Of a stretch of 64,000 nt of DNA, positions 16,782-26,693 are shown in pieces. The notes under the pieces are model-generated. The model did not search any database, was not told the origin of the DNA, and saw nothing but the letters and a program-made list of their open reading frames with translations. The first letter of the stretch is position 1, and each line of letters starts with the position of its first letter. A program made the position numbers and the translations under genes. This DNA comes from Legionella antarctica (GTDB lineage Bacteria; Pseudomonadota; Gammaproteobacteria; Legionellales; Legionellaceae), in assembly GCF_011764505.1 (NCBI RefSeq), contig NZ_AP022839.1, positions 286,001 to 350,000 on the forward strand. Reading direction: 5' to 3'.

Positions 16782-17192
16782 ATGATTATTGAGATAAAAG
16801 TTATTTTAGGTGGGATGTTACTTGGATTTGCTGCCGGCCTTATGTTGTTGGTCCGCGGCCAAATACTTGGCTGCAGCGGCATACTTTTTCGTTCATGGAA
16901 TGTTATGACGCATAGGCCTAATGTTGATAATATTTTATTTATCTTGGGGTTGTTTATAAGTGGAATAGTTTTTAACTACATGCAGACGGTACCCAATCCC
17001 ATATCTGTTTTCAAAACCGCTCCATGGGTACTATTTATTGGTGGTATCTTGGTTGGTGGCGGTACTTATCTGGGTAGCGGTTGTACAAGCGGACATGGTT
17101 TATGTGGCCTGTCACTTTTGCGCAAACGGTCAATAACCGCGGTGGGAATTTTTTTTCCTACTGCAATAATCACTTCATGGTTAGTACATTAA
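16782..17192 (+). CDS. YeeE/YedE family transporter, first half
   Basis: 136 residues from ATG 16782; the longer frame starts at a TTG with no support. Four hydrophobic segments; the family motif GSGCTSGHGLCGLSLLRKRS is near the C-terminus with two Cys. Full-length YeeE (TsuA) imports thiosulfate; in many proteobacteria the gene is split into two half-size proteins (PmpA/PmpB type), as here with the next gene 9 bp downstream. Inner membrane; sulfur-compound transport is the expected role. Confidence 0.85.
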   Translation: MIIEIKVILGGMLLGFAAGLMLLVRGQILGCSGILFRSWNVMTHRPNVDNILFILGLFISGIVFNYMQTVPNPISVFKTAPWVLFIGGILVGGGTYLGSGCTSGHGLCGLSLLRKRSITAVGIFFPTAIITSWLVH

Positions 17193-17201
17193 GGAGTAGG
17201 G

Positions 17202-17636
17202 ATGCGAGGGCTAATCTCGTTAATAGCGGGTTTGATATTTGGTTCTGGTTTGATTTTAACAGGAATGTATAGTCCAGATATTATCATTGCCGGGCTAAAA
17301 ATCGGGGCTGAGACGTTCAAGGTTAACTTGTACGCCACTTTTTTTACCGCTTTATCGGTTACTTTTGTATTGTTCCAATTACGCAGATGGCTGGTAAAAC
17401 CTTTACTGAACCAAAGTTATGAACTCCCCACCCAGGAACAGATTGATTGGCAGCTGATTGCTGGCGCCGGAGTTTTTGGAGTCGGCTGGGGTCTGACTGG
17501 AATTTGTCCTGGTCCTAATGTAGTGGGGCTTGGCATTTATTCCTGGCCATTTTATTGGATAAACTTTACTGGCCTCATTATTGGTTTTTTGTTATTGCAT
17601 TATTTAACTGGCAAATTTATCGGCTCAAAACATTAA
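17202..17636 (+). CDS. YeeE/YedE family transporter, second half (DUF6691)
   Basis: 144 residues, four membrane segments. GVGWGLTGICPGPNVVGLG holds the conserved Cys of the second half-repeat. It is translated 9 bp after its partner, with AAGGAG as the ribosome-binding site. Together the two form one sulfur-compound transporter. Confidence 0.85.
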   Translation: MRGLISLIAGLIFGSGLILTGMYSPDIIIAGLKIGAETFKVNLYATFFTALSVTFVLFQLRRWLVKPLLNQSYELPTQEQIDWQLIAGAGVFGVGWGLTGICPGPNVVGLGIYSWPFYWINFTGLIIGFLLLHYLTGKFIGSKH

Positions 17637-18149
17637 TATCATATCTTCGTTGAGGCCTTGTTCGATACCCTAATTACTTAGCGAGTGTCGTATAATGTTC
17701 TCGGCGAACTACACCGTATTCTGATGCCAGTCTGTTGTGTGCCCCTCTTACTTTCAGCATCTTACTCAAATGTATTCACATAAACTATTTGCTTCGAATT
17801 GAGGGCAGTATGCTTAAGGACGGCGAAATTTTCAGCCCCATAGTCTTTGAATTCGCGAATCATCCTTACCGAAGACAACGACTATTTTTCGGGCTTCTTG
17901 GATCAGTGATGTCACTAAATATAGTAGAAATTATTTTACTTCGATGAATATCAATCATTTTTAAAAATCTGTTTTTAATGGAACAAATGGTAACCAATTT
18001 TATTCAGTTTGCAATTTTAATATGCGCTTGTGCCCTGGGAAGCCAATTCAATTTGGAAGCTGTTAATAAATTGATAATTTAACTTTGCTAAACTATAAAT
18101 ATAACTTGCTAAACTTTATTTAAAAACAGAGTATCAAGAGGCGAAAAAT
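17637..18149. other. 513-bp spacer with no well-supported gene
   Basis: The best small frame is 17810-17947 (45 codons from ATG, with GAGGG upstream), ending in a hydrophobic stretch (LLGSVMSLNIVEIILLR); I do not recognise it. The segment just before 18150 is very AT-rich with two direct copies of TTGCTAAACT (18085-18120), possibly a regulatory site for the next gene. Confidence 0.35.
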
Positions 18150-20255
18150 ATGGCTAATTTCACTTTGTTTGCTTATGGTACCGGGGAAACGCATACTACC
18201 ATCCATAATATAATATCCCAATTTTCTAATGCATGCGTTAGTGAAAAAACCATTCTAGACGGTCCTAACATGCTGGGCCTTGAAGTTCAGGCTAATGCGG
18301 AACAAGGAACCAAACGCATCCTTGAGTGGCTAAAAGCACAAACTGATGATAAAAACAGCATAAACCTGACCGGATTTAGTCGTGGCTCAGTAACCTGCAT
18401 TCGCATTGCCAATTTATTACAAAGTAAAAAAAATGATTTAGAGAAGCAAAAGAGTCAAAATCAAGGAAATCTGGGTGCAGAAGATGAAAATCTGCTCAAA
18501 CGCCTAAACCAGCTCGACTTAAATCTGTTTCTAATGGACCCCGTGGCAGGCCTGACTGATAAAAGTGCTAAAGAGAGCAGGATAATTCCAGAGATGGTTT
18601 CCAGTTATGTGGCTGTGTTACAAAAAGACGAACGACGACCTGATTTTAAACCTCAGGATATGACGCGCATCGTGGTAGCCAATCCCCAAAAAACCAAAAT
18701 GACTATGCTACCGCTGTATGGAAATCATTCTGATACTACCAAAATTAAAGACACAGGGATGGAAAGTGGACCTAAATTAGTATGGTATACCCTACATCAG
18801 TTTTTAACCCAAAAAGGCACCCAATTTGCCGAAGATAAAATACCCCCCATCGCCTTCAGTGAGAAACATTCCGATAAGAAAAAGCAAATAAAACCTATTG
18901 AGGATCTGACACCAGAGAAACCTGACGCGAAGGAATTATTGAAATTATTTGCTGAGCATCATCAAAACCGCAAAGCCTATCTCAAATCAGGCACAGCTGC
19001 TAAACTTTTTGACGGTATACCCGCTCCCAGAACCGAAAGAACGCTAAATCAACATGGCAGATATTATGTTAAAAACTCAGCGTTTTTTATCAACCAATTA
19101 GAGCGTGAACTTTTTAAAATTGCCTATCCCAAATCTTTTAACTATTTGTTTGAAAAAAACCTTAAAGACCCACGTTTTCCAGATGATAGCGAAAATTCAA
19201 AAGAATTGGTGAGAACTGAGTTGGAGCAGATAGAAAAAAATAATCCTGGGTTATTTAAACGTCTCAGGCATTATGGGGTCGAAAATTCCTCACAAGGAAT
19301 CACTTTGGGCGGCCCTCGTGGCTATAATTATCTTGAACCGTGCATGAGCATGCAGCAATTACTTCCTGATTTAGTACCTGCTTTAGTAAAAGAACATGCG
19401 GAACAAATGAATAAATTACCTTTACTCGAACAGGAAGTATACCGCGTTACTTTTCAATACGAGCGAGAAAAAGGAGAACTTAGTTTTTCCGAGGATAGGT
19501 CTAAAGCAGAACGCGCACAGCAAATACGTAAAGAGGTCAATAATCTGATCAACAATGGAACGGAATCTACAGATCAAAAATACGAGCGTGTGCTGGACAA
19601 GCTGGAGCAGCATTTCAAAGAGTTAATCCTGAGCAATAGTTCCTCTGATTTAATCCATATGGTAGGAAAAATATTAGCAAAACATGATCGTAACTATGCG
19701 GTTAAACAATCCTTGACTAATGAACTTATGGTGACATTAGTTTATAGCACACTTTCCCTAGCCAAAGAAGCCGTTCGTTTTGCGGGTAACCTGGGCTATG
19801 TGGGAGGATATTCGTTGTATGCAGTTGGAGCGGCCGTCGAGGCAATTGGTGTCCGGGCTAATGAGTTAATAGGAGATATTGGCTATAACCCTTTGAAACT
19901 TGTAGGAGCAATGTGTGCCACTTTGCTTGAGGGCGTTGGCTTTCTGATTAAACATAGCTTTGGCCTAAGGCCTTTAACCCAGTTTTTGACTAATGGGATA
20001 AAAGGGATTAGAGATAGCCTGACTCAAGCGATTAACACCACTACTATTGAAAAAATAAATCCGGAGCTTATTAAAACCCTGGAGTCCGAGGTCGAAGAGG
20101 CATCCATTCCTATACTCCCTCATGGAGAAGGTTCTAAAACAACTTTCGCAGAGTTTAAACAAGCAGTAACTGAGCTCAGGTCAGATACTAAAGAGGACAC
20201 CAAGTCAGAACTTAGTGATAATCATGATTTTCAGCCCCTTCCTAACCCTCCTTAG
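18150..20255 (+). CDS. Large alpha/beta-hydrolase-like protein, candidate Dot/Icm effector
   Basis: 701 residues. LFAYGTGETHTT near the N-terminus, GFSRGS with Ser77 (G-x-S-x-G), LFLMDPVAGL with D130 and YGNHSD with H193 give a plausible Ser-Asp-His triad arranged as in DUF2235/Tle-type lipases. The middle is helical and charged. Residues about 530-640 carry moderately hydrophobic, Gly-rich segments (NLGYVGGYSLYAVGAAVEA). The last 50 residues are Glu/Ser/Thr-rich, resembling Dot/Icm secretion signals. No signal peptide; AGAGGCG ribosome-binding site. Predicted lipase or esterase acting on host membranes; inferred from motifs only. Confidence 0.6.
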   Translation: MANFTLFAYGTGETHTTIHNIISQFSNACVSEKTILDGPNMLGLEVQANAEQGTKRILEWLKAQTDDKNSINLTGFSRGSVTCIRIANLLQSKKNDLEKQKSQNQGNLGAEDENLLKRLNQLDLNLFLMDPVAGLTDKSAKESRIIPEMVSSYVAVLQKDERRPDFKPQDMTRIVVANPQKTKMTMLPLYGNHSDTTKIKDTGMESGPKLVWYTLHQFLTQKGTQFAEDKIPPIAFSEKHSDKKKQIKPIEDLTPEKPDAKELLKLFAEHHQNRKAYLKSGTAAKLFDGIPAPRTERTLNQHGRYYVKNSAFFINQLERELFKIAYPKSFNYLFEKNLKDPRFPDDSENSKELVRTELEQIEKNNPGLFKRLRHYGVENSSQGITLGGPRGYNYLEPCMSMQQLLPDLVPALVKEHAEQMNKLPLLEQEVYRVTFQYEREKGELSFSEDRSKAERAQQIRKEVNNLINNGTESTDQKYERVLDKLEQHFKELILSNSSSDLIHMVGKILAKHDRNYAVKQSLTNELMVTLVYSTLSLAKEAVRFAGNLGYVGGYSLYAVGAAVEAIGVRANELIGDIGYNPLKLVGAMCATLLEGVGFLIKHSFGLRPLTQFLTNGIKGIRDSLTQAINTTTIEKINPELIKTLESEVEEASIPILPHGEGSKTTFAEFKQAVTELRSDTKEDTKSELSDNHDFQPLPNPP

Positions 20256-20369
20256 AAATTATACAACGTTTAGGCGGCTGACTAATGAAACATTTTTGCA
20301 TCAAGGTTCCTGATTATTAATAAGACTTGGGGCAAGTTGATTAACCCTAAGATAAATCAGCGCCTGCGG

Positions 20370-21458
20370 CTAATCCGTTATATCAACACGTGTCACACCA
20401 GGAATTTCCATAACCAAATTTTGTGTATAAGCACTGGAAGGAGTTTGAAAACCTGCCGGAGCCTTGCCTGCTATAATTTTCTCCATAATTGTTACAGCAG
20501 TTAAGGCTGTAAACTTATAACCATTAGGCGTAGTTATTAATGCTGCAATTTTTTTTCCCGCCCCATTCGTTACTTCACCATAGATTTTGACTATCGAGTT
20601 TTCTCTTTCTTCCACAGTCGGTCCAGCGGGTAATTGATTAATTTTATATGCAACATATCGTTTCACTGGCGACCAGTTAAAGAGTCCTTTCACAGAATTA
20701 ATCAACTTATTCAAGCGAATCATTTTTTTTGGAAGTGACATATACGTTTCAATATGAGGAATGCCTGTACTCCACCAGCCTGAAGCTAAATCGCCCCACG
20801 ATACAGTAGTACAAAGTAAGGAAGTGGAGCTGCCAAAGTCAAAAGTACGTGTTTTCCAGCTTAATGGCCTCGTTTTTAAAATACCTTTATCCCGAATCAT
20901 TGTTCCAGCAGCAATACCTTCCAGCATGGTTCTGGCTGTTCCCCGAGAAACACCAGCTCCAGAGTTTTTTCCATTATTTAATGTTCCTATAGCAAGAACC
21001 AATTCACTGGCATCTGGTAATCTGCTTTTCAAATAAGAAGCCAGACAGTCACTGGGAACGACATCAAATCCGGCGCCGGGTAACACCATAACCCCCGCAG
21101 CTTTTGCCTGCTCATTAATTGCCATTAACTGTTCAATCACCAGAACTTCGCCAGTTATATCCAAATAATGAGTATGACTAGCAAGACAAGCTTGTACCAT
21201 TTTTTTATAGGTATGTTGAAATGGTCCTGCACAATGAATAACGGCTATAAATTCCTGCAGCACCCTCTTGGTTTCCTCCAAATGGTTCATATCAAATGCG
21301 CGATAATCCAGATTTAAAGCATTAGCCTGTTGAGCTAATTTTTCTTTGTTTCGCCCCCCTAATACCGGGTGGAGTCCTTGTTTAAGACTCAGCTCAGCAA
21401 TTAAATTCCCTGTATAACCGTATGAGCCATAAATTAAAAAATTATTTTTATTATTCAT
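20370..21458 (-). CDS. Saccharopine-dehydrogenase-like NAD(P)-binding oxidoreductase
   Basis: 362 residues. An N-terminal Rossmann fold (FLIYGSYGYTGNLIAELS, then GGRNKEKLAQQA) and CAGPFQHTYKKMVQACL with HYLDITGE match the saccharopine dehydrogenase NADP-binding family, which includes trans-acting enoyl reductases. Those act on lipid intermediates; the substrate here is unknown. Single gene, divergent from coq7. Confidence 0.82.
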   Translation of the reverse strand: MNNKNNFLIYGSYGYTGNLIAELSLKQGLHPVLGGRNKEKLAQQANALNLDYRAFDMNHLEETKRVLQEFIAVIHCAGPFQHTYKKMVQACLASHTHYLDITGEVLVIEQLMAINEQAKAAGVMVLPGAGFDVVPSDCLASYLKSRLPDASELVLAIGTLNNGKNSGAGVSRGTARTMLEGIAAGTMIRDKGILKTRPLSWKTRTFDFGSSTSLLCTTVSWGDLASGWWSTGIPHIETYMSLPKKMIRLNKLINSVKGLFNWSPVKRYVAYKINQLPAGPTVEERENSIVKIYGEVTNGAGKKIAALITTPNGYKFTALTAVTIMEKIIAGKAPAGFQTPSSAYTQNLVMEIPGVTRVDITD

Positions 21459-21600
21459 CCCAAATTCCTGCTATCTTTCTGATTTAATTCATTTTATATT
21501 GATTATCTTTCATAATCGAGCTCAAATTAACCCGATGATGACTTCAAACTCCTCATTAATCCAGTTAACATAGATTCCTTAATCTCTTTCCAGTAGAACT

Positions 21601-22242
21601 ATGCGAACAATAAGCCTCCTTGATACTTTAATAACCGAAGTTGATAGCGCCCTTCGCACTCTGCTTCCACCTCTAAAAAGAATACCGATGCGCCCCTCAC
21701 CTGCTCATGAAATTGCAGATCACCCACTTTCTTCATCAGCTAAAAAACATATTGCCGGATTAATGAGAGTTAATCATGCAGGGGAAGTATGTGCCCAAGC
21801 ACTTTATCAAGGACAAGCATTAACAGCACAGTTAACCCATATTAAACAACAAATGGTCCAGGCTGCAGCGGAAGAGACCGACCACCTGGCATGGTGCGAA
21901 GAGCGCTTGGTTGAATTAGGAAGCAAACCCAGTGTGCTTAATCCTATCTGGTATAGTGGATCCCTTTTATTAGGCGCCCTTGCAGGTTTAGCAGGAGACC
22001 AGATCAGCCTGGGATTTGTTGCTGAAACAGAACGACAAGTAACGGCTCATTTGCAACGTCATTTACAAACAATACCGATTGACGATAAAAAAACTAAAAT
22101 CATTCTTGAAAAGATGCAAGAAGATGAGGAGCACCATGCGACCTTAGCCGTAGCAGCTGGAGCAGCGGAGCTTCCCTACCTCATAAAACAATTAATGAGA
22201 GTGGTATCGAAATTAATGACCAAAAGCAGTTATTATTTATAA
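21601..22242 (+). CDS. coq7: Demethoxyubiquinone hydroxylase
   Basis: 213 residues. Di-iron carboxylate protein that hydroxylates demethoxyubiquinol in ubiquinone synthesis. The iron motifs are visible: LMRVNHAGEVCAQALYQGQ (Glu-x-x-His in the first helix pair), EETDHLAWCEERL, then FVAETERQV and MQEDEEHHATLA. Normal length for the bacterial form. The phosphate transporter follows after 16 bp. Confidence 0.93.
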   Translation: MRTISLLDTLITEVDSALRTLLPPLKRIPMRPSPAHEIADHPLSSSAKKHIAGLMRVNHAGEVCAQALYQGQALTAQLTHIKQQMVQAAAEETDHLAWCEERLVELGSKPSVLNPIWYSGSLLLGALAGLAGDQISLGFVAETERQVTAHLQRHLQTIPIDDKKTKIILEKMQEDEEHHATLAVAAGAAELPYLIKQLMRVVSKLMTKSSYYL

Positions 22243-22258
22243 CCTAGGAAGATTAAGA

Positions 22259-23248
22259 TTGGACACCAATACCCTGTTTATCCTTTTTGTTGTATTCATA
22301 GCTTTCGTTTTTGAATTCATCAATGGATTTCATGACGCAGCCAATTCCATTGCAACTATTGTAACTACCGGGGTATTAACCCCCAGGCAGGCAGTAATAT
22401 GGGCTGCTTTTTTTAATTTTATTGCCTTTCTCATTTTTAATTTAATGGTGGCCAAAACAATTGGTAACGGACTTATTGACACCAGTCTTGTCGATGCCCC
22501 ATTAATTCTGGCAGCCCTGATAGGTGCCATCTTCTGGAGTTTGGTTACCTGGTACTATGGCTTACCCTCGAGCTCCTCTCATGCCCTGATTGGAGGACTG
22601 GCGGGAGCTGCCCTAGCGAAAGGAGGCTTTTCATCGCTTAAGCTTTCGGGCTTTGTTAAAGTAGCTATCGGTATCGTTTTATCACCGACTATAGGGCTAT
22701 TAATCGGTTTATTATTCACTTTCTTGTTAAGCAAATTACTCAAATACTTTAGTGAAGAATATCTGAATAAACTGTTTAAAGGTTTGCAACTTGCCTCTTC
22801 AGCGTTACTTAGTCTGACCCACGGCGGTAATGATGCCCAAAAAACCATGGGGATCATTGCTGTCCTGCTTTTTTCCGCCTCATGGATAGATGGCGAATTT
22901 TATGTGCCTTTTTGGGTGGTTATCTCTTGTCATGCGGTGATTAGTTTGGGCACTTTGTTTGGGGGTTGGCGCATCGTCAAAACGTTGGGAATCAAAATAA
23001 CCAAGTTAAATACATTAAAAGGTTGTGCCGCTGAAACTGCTGCTGCGCTTACTATTTTTGTCGCAACGGACGGTGGAATACCTGTTTCAACAACCCATAC
23101 GGTAACTGGAGCCATTGCTGGGGTGGGTTTATTCAATGGCCTTGATGGCGCACATTGGCACATACTAAGAAAAATTTTCCTTTCCTGGGCGCTCACCATT
23201 CCTGCCGCAGCAATGATTGCCGCGGCAATCATACTCTCTTTTAATTAA
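22259..23248 (+). CDS. PiT-family inorganic phosphate transporter
   Basis: 329 residues from a TTG start that has AGGAAG upstream. FEFINGFHDAANSIATIV and LTHGGNDAQKTMG are the two PiT signature copies, and about nine membrane segments fit the family. Imports phosphate (or metal-phosphate) with protons. A hairpin terminator follows at 23255. Confidence 0.92.
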   Translation: MDTNTLFILFVVFIAFVFEFINGFHDAANSIATIVTTGVLTPRQAVIWAAFFNFIAFLIFNLMVAKTIGNGLIDTSLVDAPLILAALIGAIFWSLVTWYYGLPSSSSHALIGGLAGAALAKGGFSSLKLSGFVKVAIGIVLSPTIGLLIGLLFTFLLSKLLKYFSEEYLNKLFKGLQLASSALLSLTHGGNDAQKTMGIIAVLLFSASWIDGEFYVPFWVVISCHAVISLGTLFGGWRIVKTLGIKITKLNTLKGCAAETAAALTIFVATDGGIPVSTTHTVTGAIAGVGLFNGLDGAHWHILRKIFLSWALTIPAAAMIAAAIILSFN

Positions 23249-23254
23249 TGTAAC

Positions 23255-23279
23255 ATCCGTTTGAGATAAGGAAACGGAT
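23255..23279 (+). terminator. Hairpin between convergent transporter genes
   Basis: Stem ATCCGTTT / AAACGGAT, 9-nt loop, followed on the plus strand by CTTACTTTTTT. It likely terminates the phosphate transporter transcript and may serve both directions. Confidence 0.65.
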
Positions 23280-23280
23280 C

Positions 23281-24660
23281 TTACTTTTTTATCATCTCCA
23301 AAGCACTGTTCTTTTGACTGTAAACAAAATAAATAACGCAACCAATGATCATCCAAATCAGAAAACGTAGCAGTGTAACCCAGGGTAAATTAGTAATCAG
23401 GTAGAAACAGCTGATTATTCCCAAAATGGGTACATAGGGCATTGCCGGTGTTTTAAATGGGCGATGCATGTCAGGCTGGGTTCGACGTAAATATAAAACA
23501 CCAGAGCACACGACAATAAAGGCAAAAAGAGTACCTACATTAACTAACTCAGCTAAATCATCGATGGGAACTATTGCAGAGATTGAGGCCATCAAAAAGC
23601 CACAGACTAAAATAATTCGCACTGGAGTTTTAGTGCGCTCATTAGTTCTGGAAAATAATTTGGGCAGCAAGCCATCTCGAGCCATTGCTAAGAACACACG
23701 GGTTAAACCATAAAATAATACCAACATTACCGTAGTCAGTCCTGCTATGGCGCCAACCCCAACGAAACCTGCAGCGACTCTATGACCTAACATAAGTAGA
23801 GAGTGACTGATTGGAGATGCAACATTCAAAGTGGGGTAGTAAGCTATGGCTGTCAGTAAGCCGGAAACTATTATATATAAAACAGTACAAATAATTAATG
23901 AACCAATGATTCCTCTAGGTAAATCACGCTGGGGATTTATTGCCTCCTCTGCAGCAGTAGAAACAGCATCAAAACCTATATAGGCAAAAAATATTAACGA
24001 AGCCCCCTTCATAACGCCCATCCACCCAAAAGGCATAAAAGGAGACCAGTTTTCAGTACGAACCTCAGTAGATGCAATAGCGATAAATACCAAAATGACC
24101 GTAAGCTTGGTGATAACCATCAGATTATTAAACCGGGTACTGGATTTAACACCTGCAATCAATAACCCGGTCAAGGTCGCTATGATAATAAATGCCAATA
24201 AATTGATAACGCCACCATCTAACGGCCCATGTAATAAAAATTTAGGCAGGTTTATTTTCATGGCCCTCAGTAAATCATTAGCATAGCCACTCCACCCGAC
24301 AGAAACCGCTGAAACAGAGATGGAATATTCCAATATCAGGTCCCAGCCAACTATCCAGGCAATTAACTCGCCAAATCCTGCATAAGCATAGCCATAGGCA
24401 CTACCACATCCCCCGATAGCAGCGGCAAGTTCTGCATAAGATAAAGCCGCAAAAGCACAGGCAATTCCGGCGACTACATAAGAAAGTATGACTGCTGGAC
24501 CTGCATAGGTTGCAGCAACTATTCCGGTGAGAATAAAAATACCGGCACCAATAATGGCACCTACTCCCAAAAAAGTCAGATCAAAAGCAGTCAGACACTG
24601 CGCCAAATGAGATTCATTATCTAATGATCCAGCAATATCTTTTTTGCGAAACAAGTCCAT
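23281..24660 (-). CDS. APC-family amino acid permease
   Basis: 459 residues with about 12 membrane segments. FLGVGAIIGAGIFILTG is the conserved TM1 motif of amino acid-polyamine-cation transporters, and the protein resembles the cationic amino acid transporter (CAT/YfnA) branch. Legionella depends on amino acid import from the host. Substrate not determinable here. It has its own promoter region upstream of 24660. Confidence 0.9.
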   Translation of the reverse strand: MDLFRKKDIAGSLDNESHLAQCLTAFDLTFLGVGAIIGAGIFILTGIVAATYAGPAVILSYVVAGIACAFAALSYAELAAAIGGCGSAYGYAYAGFGELIAWIVGWDLILEYSISVSAVSVGWSGYANDLLRAMKINLPKFLLHGPLDGGVINLLAFIIIATLTGLLIAGVKSSTRFNNLMVITKLTVILVFIAIASTEVRTENWSPFMPFGWMGVMKGASLIFFAYIGFDAVSTAAEEAINPQRDLPRGIIGSLIICTVLYIIVSGLLTAIAYYPTLNVASPISHSLLMLGHRVAAGFVGVGAIAGLTTVMLVLFYGLTRVFLAMARDGLLPKLFSRTNERTKTPVRIILVCGFLMASISAIVPIDDLAELVNVGTLFAFIVVCSGVLYLRRTQPDMHRPFKTPAMPYVPILGIISCFYLITNLPWVTLLRFLIWMIIGCVIYFVYSQKNSALEMIKK

Positions 24661-24817
24661 GATAGTATGCTCTGAGGTTTGAGACTTTTATTTTAACGTT
24701 TTTATTCGCTATTTAAAATATAGTGTCTGATTAACATCTGTCCAACTGAAATCTTTCAAAATTAAACTCTAGCACTAAAAGACTACCAGTAGAAACCCCG
24801 GAAAGGTTGAAATTTGA

Positions 24818-25375
24818 ATGAAAAAATTAATTACCAGCTTATTCATGTGTATTTCCCTGAATGCTTTTACTGCAAAAGATCCCAGTTCATGCAGCCATTG
24901 GCTGTCATTGTTTAAACCTATTTGCCAACGTCTTCAACAGGTGTGGTCTGATGGAGATACTGACCTTTATTTGTCTGGTTATGCGTGGCATAACAGATAT
25001 ATTTATTCACGGGAAAAAATCAAAACCTACAACGAAAATGCCTGGGGTGGGGGGCTTGGTAAAAGTCTATTTGATGAAAAAGGTAATTGGCATGCTCTCT
25101 ACGCCATTGCTTTCCTTGATTCTCATGGGCATGTAGAACCTGCAGCCGGGTATGCCTACTCAAAAATGCTCAGTATCACCAAAGACCTAAGAGCAGGATT
25201 AGGCTATTCTGTGCTAGTCACTTCGCGAGTTGATATTAATCACAACATTCCTTTTCCAGGTGCTGTTCCATGGGCTTCTGTGTTTTTTAAGAAAGTATCC
25301 ATAGGGGCTGCGTATATCCCGGGGAACTCAAAAAATGGAAACGTACTGTACCTCGTTAGTAAGTATACATTTTAA
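24818..25375 (+). CDS. rcp: Lipid A palmitoyltransferase (PagP/Rcp)
   Basis: 185 residues with signal peptide. [11 protein letters not shown] (His58), FLDSHGH (Asp101, Ser102) and alternating strands with a terminal aromatic residue (SKYTF) match PagP, an outer-membrane beta-barrel that moves palmitate from phospholipids to lipid A. The L. pneumophila homologue Rcp contributes to resistance to cationic peptides and to infection. AAAGG ribosome-binding site; single gene. Confidence 0.92.
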   Translation: MKKLITSLFMCISLNAFTAKDPSSCSHWLSLFKPICQRLQQVWSDGDTDLYLSGYAWHNRYIYSREKIKTYNENAWGGGLGKSLFDEKGNWHALYAIAFLDSHGHVEPAAGYAYSKMLSITKDLRAGLGYSVLVTSRVDINHNIPFPGAVPWASVFFKKVSIGAAYIPGNSKNGNVLYLVSKYTF

Positions 25376-25490
25376 TGACCCTACCTCTAACCACCGCCCC
25401 TTTAGCCGGTCAAAACTAAAATCCTTTTTTGCTAGTTATACCCATAATGTGCTATGTTTTCTAAAGGATTAATATTCAGGACCGTTAAAA

Positions 25491-26003
25491 ATGCAATCAT
25501 TTATTGAGCAAGCTCAAACATACGCCTCATATCACCAGAATGTGATAACTCGTTATACCCATCTGGCAGGTGTGCCAATCATTATACTGTCTTTAATGAT
25601 CTTGTTAGGCTTTATTAAAATAATTATGCCTGGCGTTTTTGCAATCACCCTTGCCTGCCTGACTACCTTGGCCATTTTGGTTTATTATTATCGCCTTAAC
25701 TGGCAACTTGCCTTGGCGTTGACCCCAATTTTGCTCATTTTATTATGGTTTTCTAGTTTGTTTAGCCATCATGGACCTACAAAACTGGGAATATGGGCCT
25801 TTATCATTACTTTTGTCGTGGGATGGGGCCTTCAGCTTTATGGTCATTTTATAGAGGCAAAAAAACCAGCTTTTATGACTAACTTATCTCAGGCTCTTAT
25901 TGCACCGCTATTCCTGACTGCTGAGCTATTTTTCATGTTCGGATACATGAGCTCATTAAAAGAACAAATTTATGGCTCTGGCGTAGAAGAAGTGAACAGA
26001 TAA
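25491..26003 (+). CDS. Mpo1/DUF962 family membrane protein
   Basis: 170 residues, four to five membrane segments. YASYHQNVITRYTHLAGVP, WFSSLFSHHGP and LYGHFIEAKKPAFMTNLSQ contain the conserved His positions of the family. Yeast Mpo1 is an iron-dependent dioxygenase of 2-hydroxy fatty acid alpha-oxidation; the bacterial role is less known. A strong hairpin follows. Confidence 0.88.
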   Translation: MQSFIEQAQTYASYHQNVITRYTHLAGVPIIILSLMILLGFIKIIMPGVFAITLACLTTLAILVYYYRLNWQLALALTPILLILLWFSSLFSHHGPTKLGIWAFIITFVVGWGLQLYGHFIEAKKPAFMTNLSQALIAPLFLTAELFFMFGYMSSLKEQIYGSGVEEVNR

Positions 26004-26025
26004 TCCCCCTATCAGGACCAGTTGA

Positions 26026-26064
26026 CTATCTAAATCCCGCAACGTGTTCGCGGGATTTAGATAG
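26026..26064. terminator. Perfect 15-bp inverted repeat
   Basis: CTATCTAAATCCCGC and its exact complement flank a 9-nt loop (AACGTGTTC), 23 bp after the Mpo1-like gene. There is no T-run on either side. It may be a terminator or an RNA-stability element. Confidence 0.6.
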
Positions 26065-26320
26065 AACCTAAGAACCCAGATAATAATGTTTTGTGGGATG
26101 CTGCTGGATGACCTAAAAACATACTGAGAGTTCCAGTACCAATTAACTGCCTACTCTTCAAAAAGACAGTAGGGCTGTGTTTTGTAGTTGTCCAAAATAA
26201 CTGTTTTTGGGGTTTGTTTTTTTCAAAACGGGAAGAAACGCTCAGAAAAACAATCTATTTTCTGCCATATTAACACTCTTGTAGTATAATTACAGTACAT
26301 ATACATGCAAGGATGTGTTT

Positions 26321-26560
26321 ATGAAAAAAATAATTATCACTATATTACTGCTAGTACCGATTGCATTTTTGACGGGTTGCACGGCAAAAACCTATTATGG
26401 TTCTAATTATAACAGGACATACGTTTATTCAGGAACGGACGACTTATTCTCCAGGCGGGTAGATTATTTAGGTTACGGATTGGGCGGCCGAGGATTTGGC
26501 GGTTATGGGATGGGTGGTTATGGACTGGTTGGTTATGGGGGTCAACCGCCAGGTATGTAA
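26321..26560 (+). CDS. Small Gly/Tyr-rich lipoprotein
   Basis: 79 residues from ATG 26321 (AAGGA upstream; the GTG at 26315 is less likely). Signal sequence with lipobox LTGC, so predicted lipid-anchored. The mature part is Tyr-rich, then a Gly-Tyr repeat region (GYGLGGRGFGGYGMGGYG). Similar in plan to the lipoprotein at 49232. Function unknown. Confidence 0.75.
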   Translation: MKKIIITILLLVPIAFLTGCTAKTYYGSNYNRTYVYSGTDDLFSRRVDYLGYGLGGRGFGGYGMGGYGLVGYGGQPPGM

Positions 26561-26693
26561 AAAAATCTTTATGTTTGCTGGGCTTTGCAGCTGAACCAAA
26601 GCTAGATTTTTCTTTATTCTGACGTTCAGGAGCCTTAAGTAACCTGAGTAGATTGATAGCGGCAAGTTGCACTAACCGCTGTCAAACTCAGTA

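Noticed and set aside
17637..18149. Possible small endonuclease-like frame on the minus strand (IREFKDYGAENFAVLK)
   Set aside because: Resemblance to GIY-YIG neighbours too weak, only about 33 codons, no ribosome-binding site checked as convincing.
22930..23232. Antisense frames inside the phosphate transporter (also 22330-22530, 22579-22857)
   Set aside because: Stop-poor shadows of a membrane protein gene; no independent signals.
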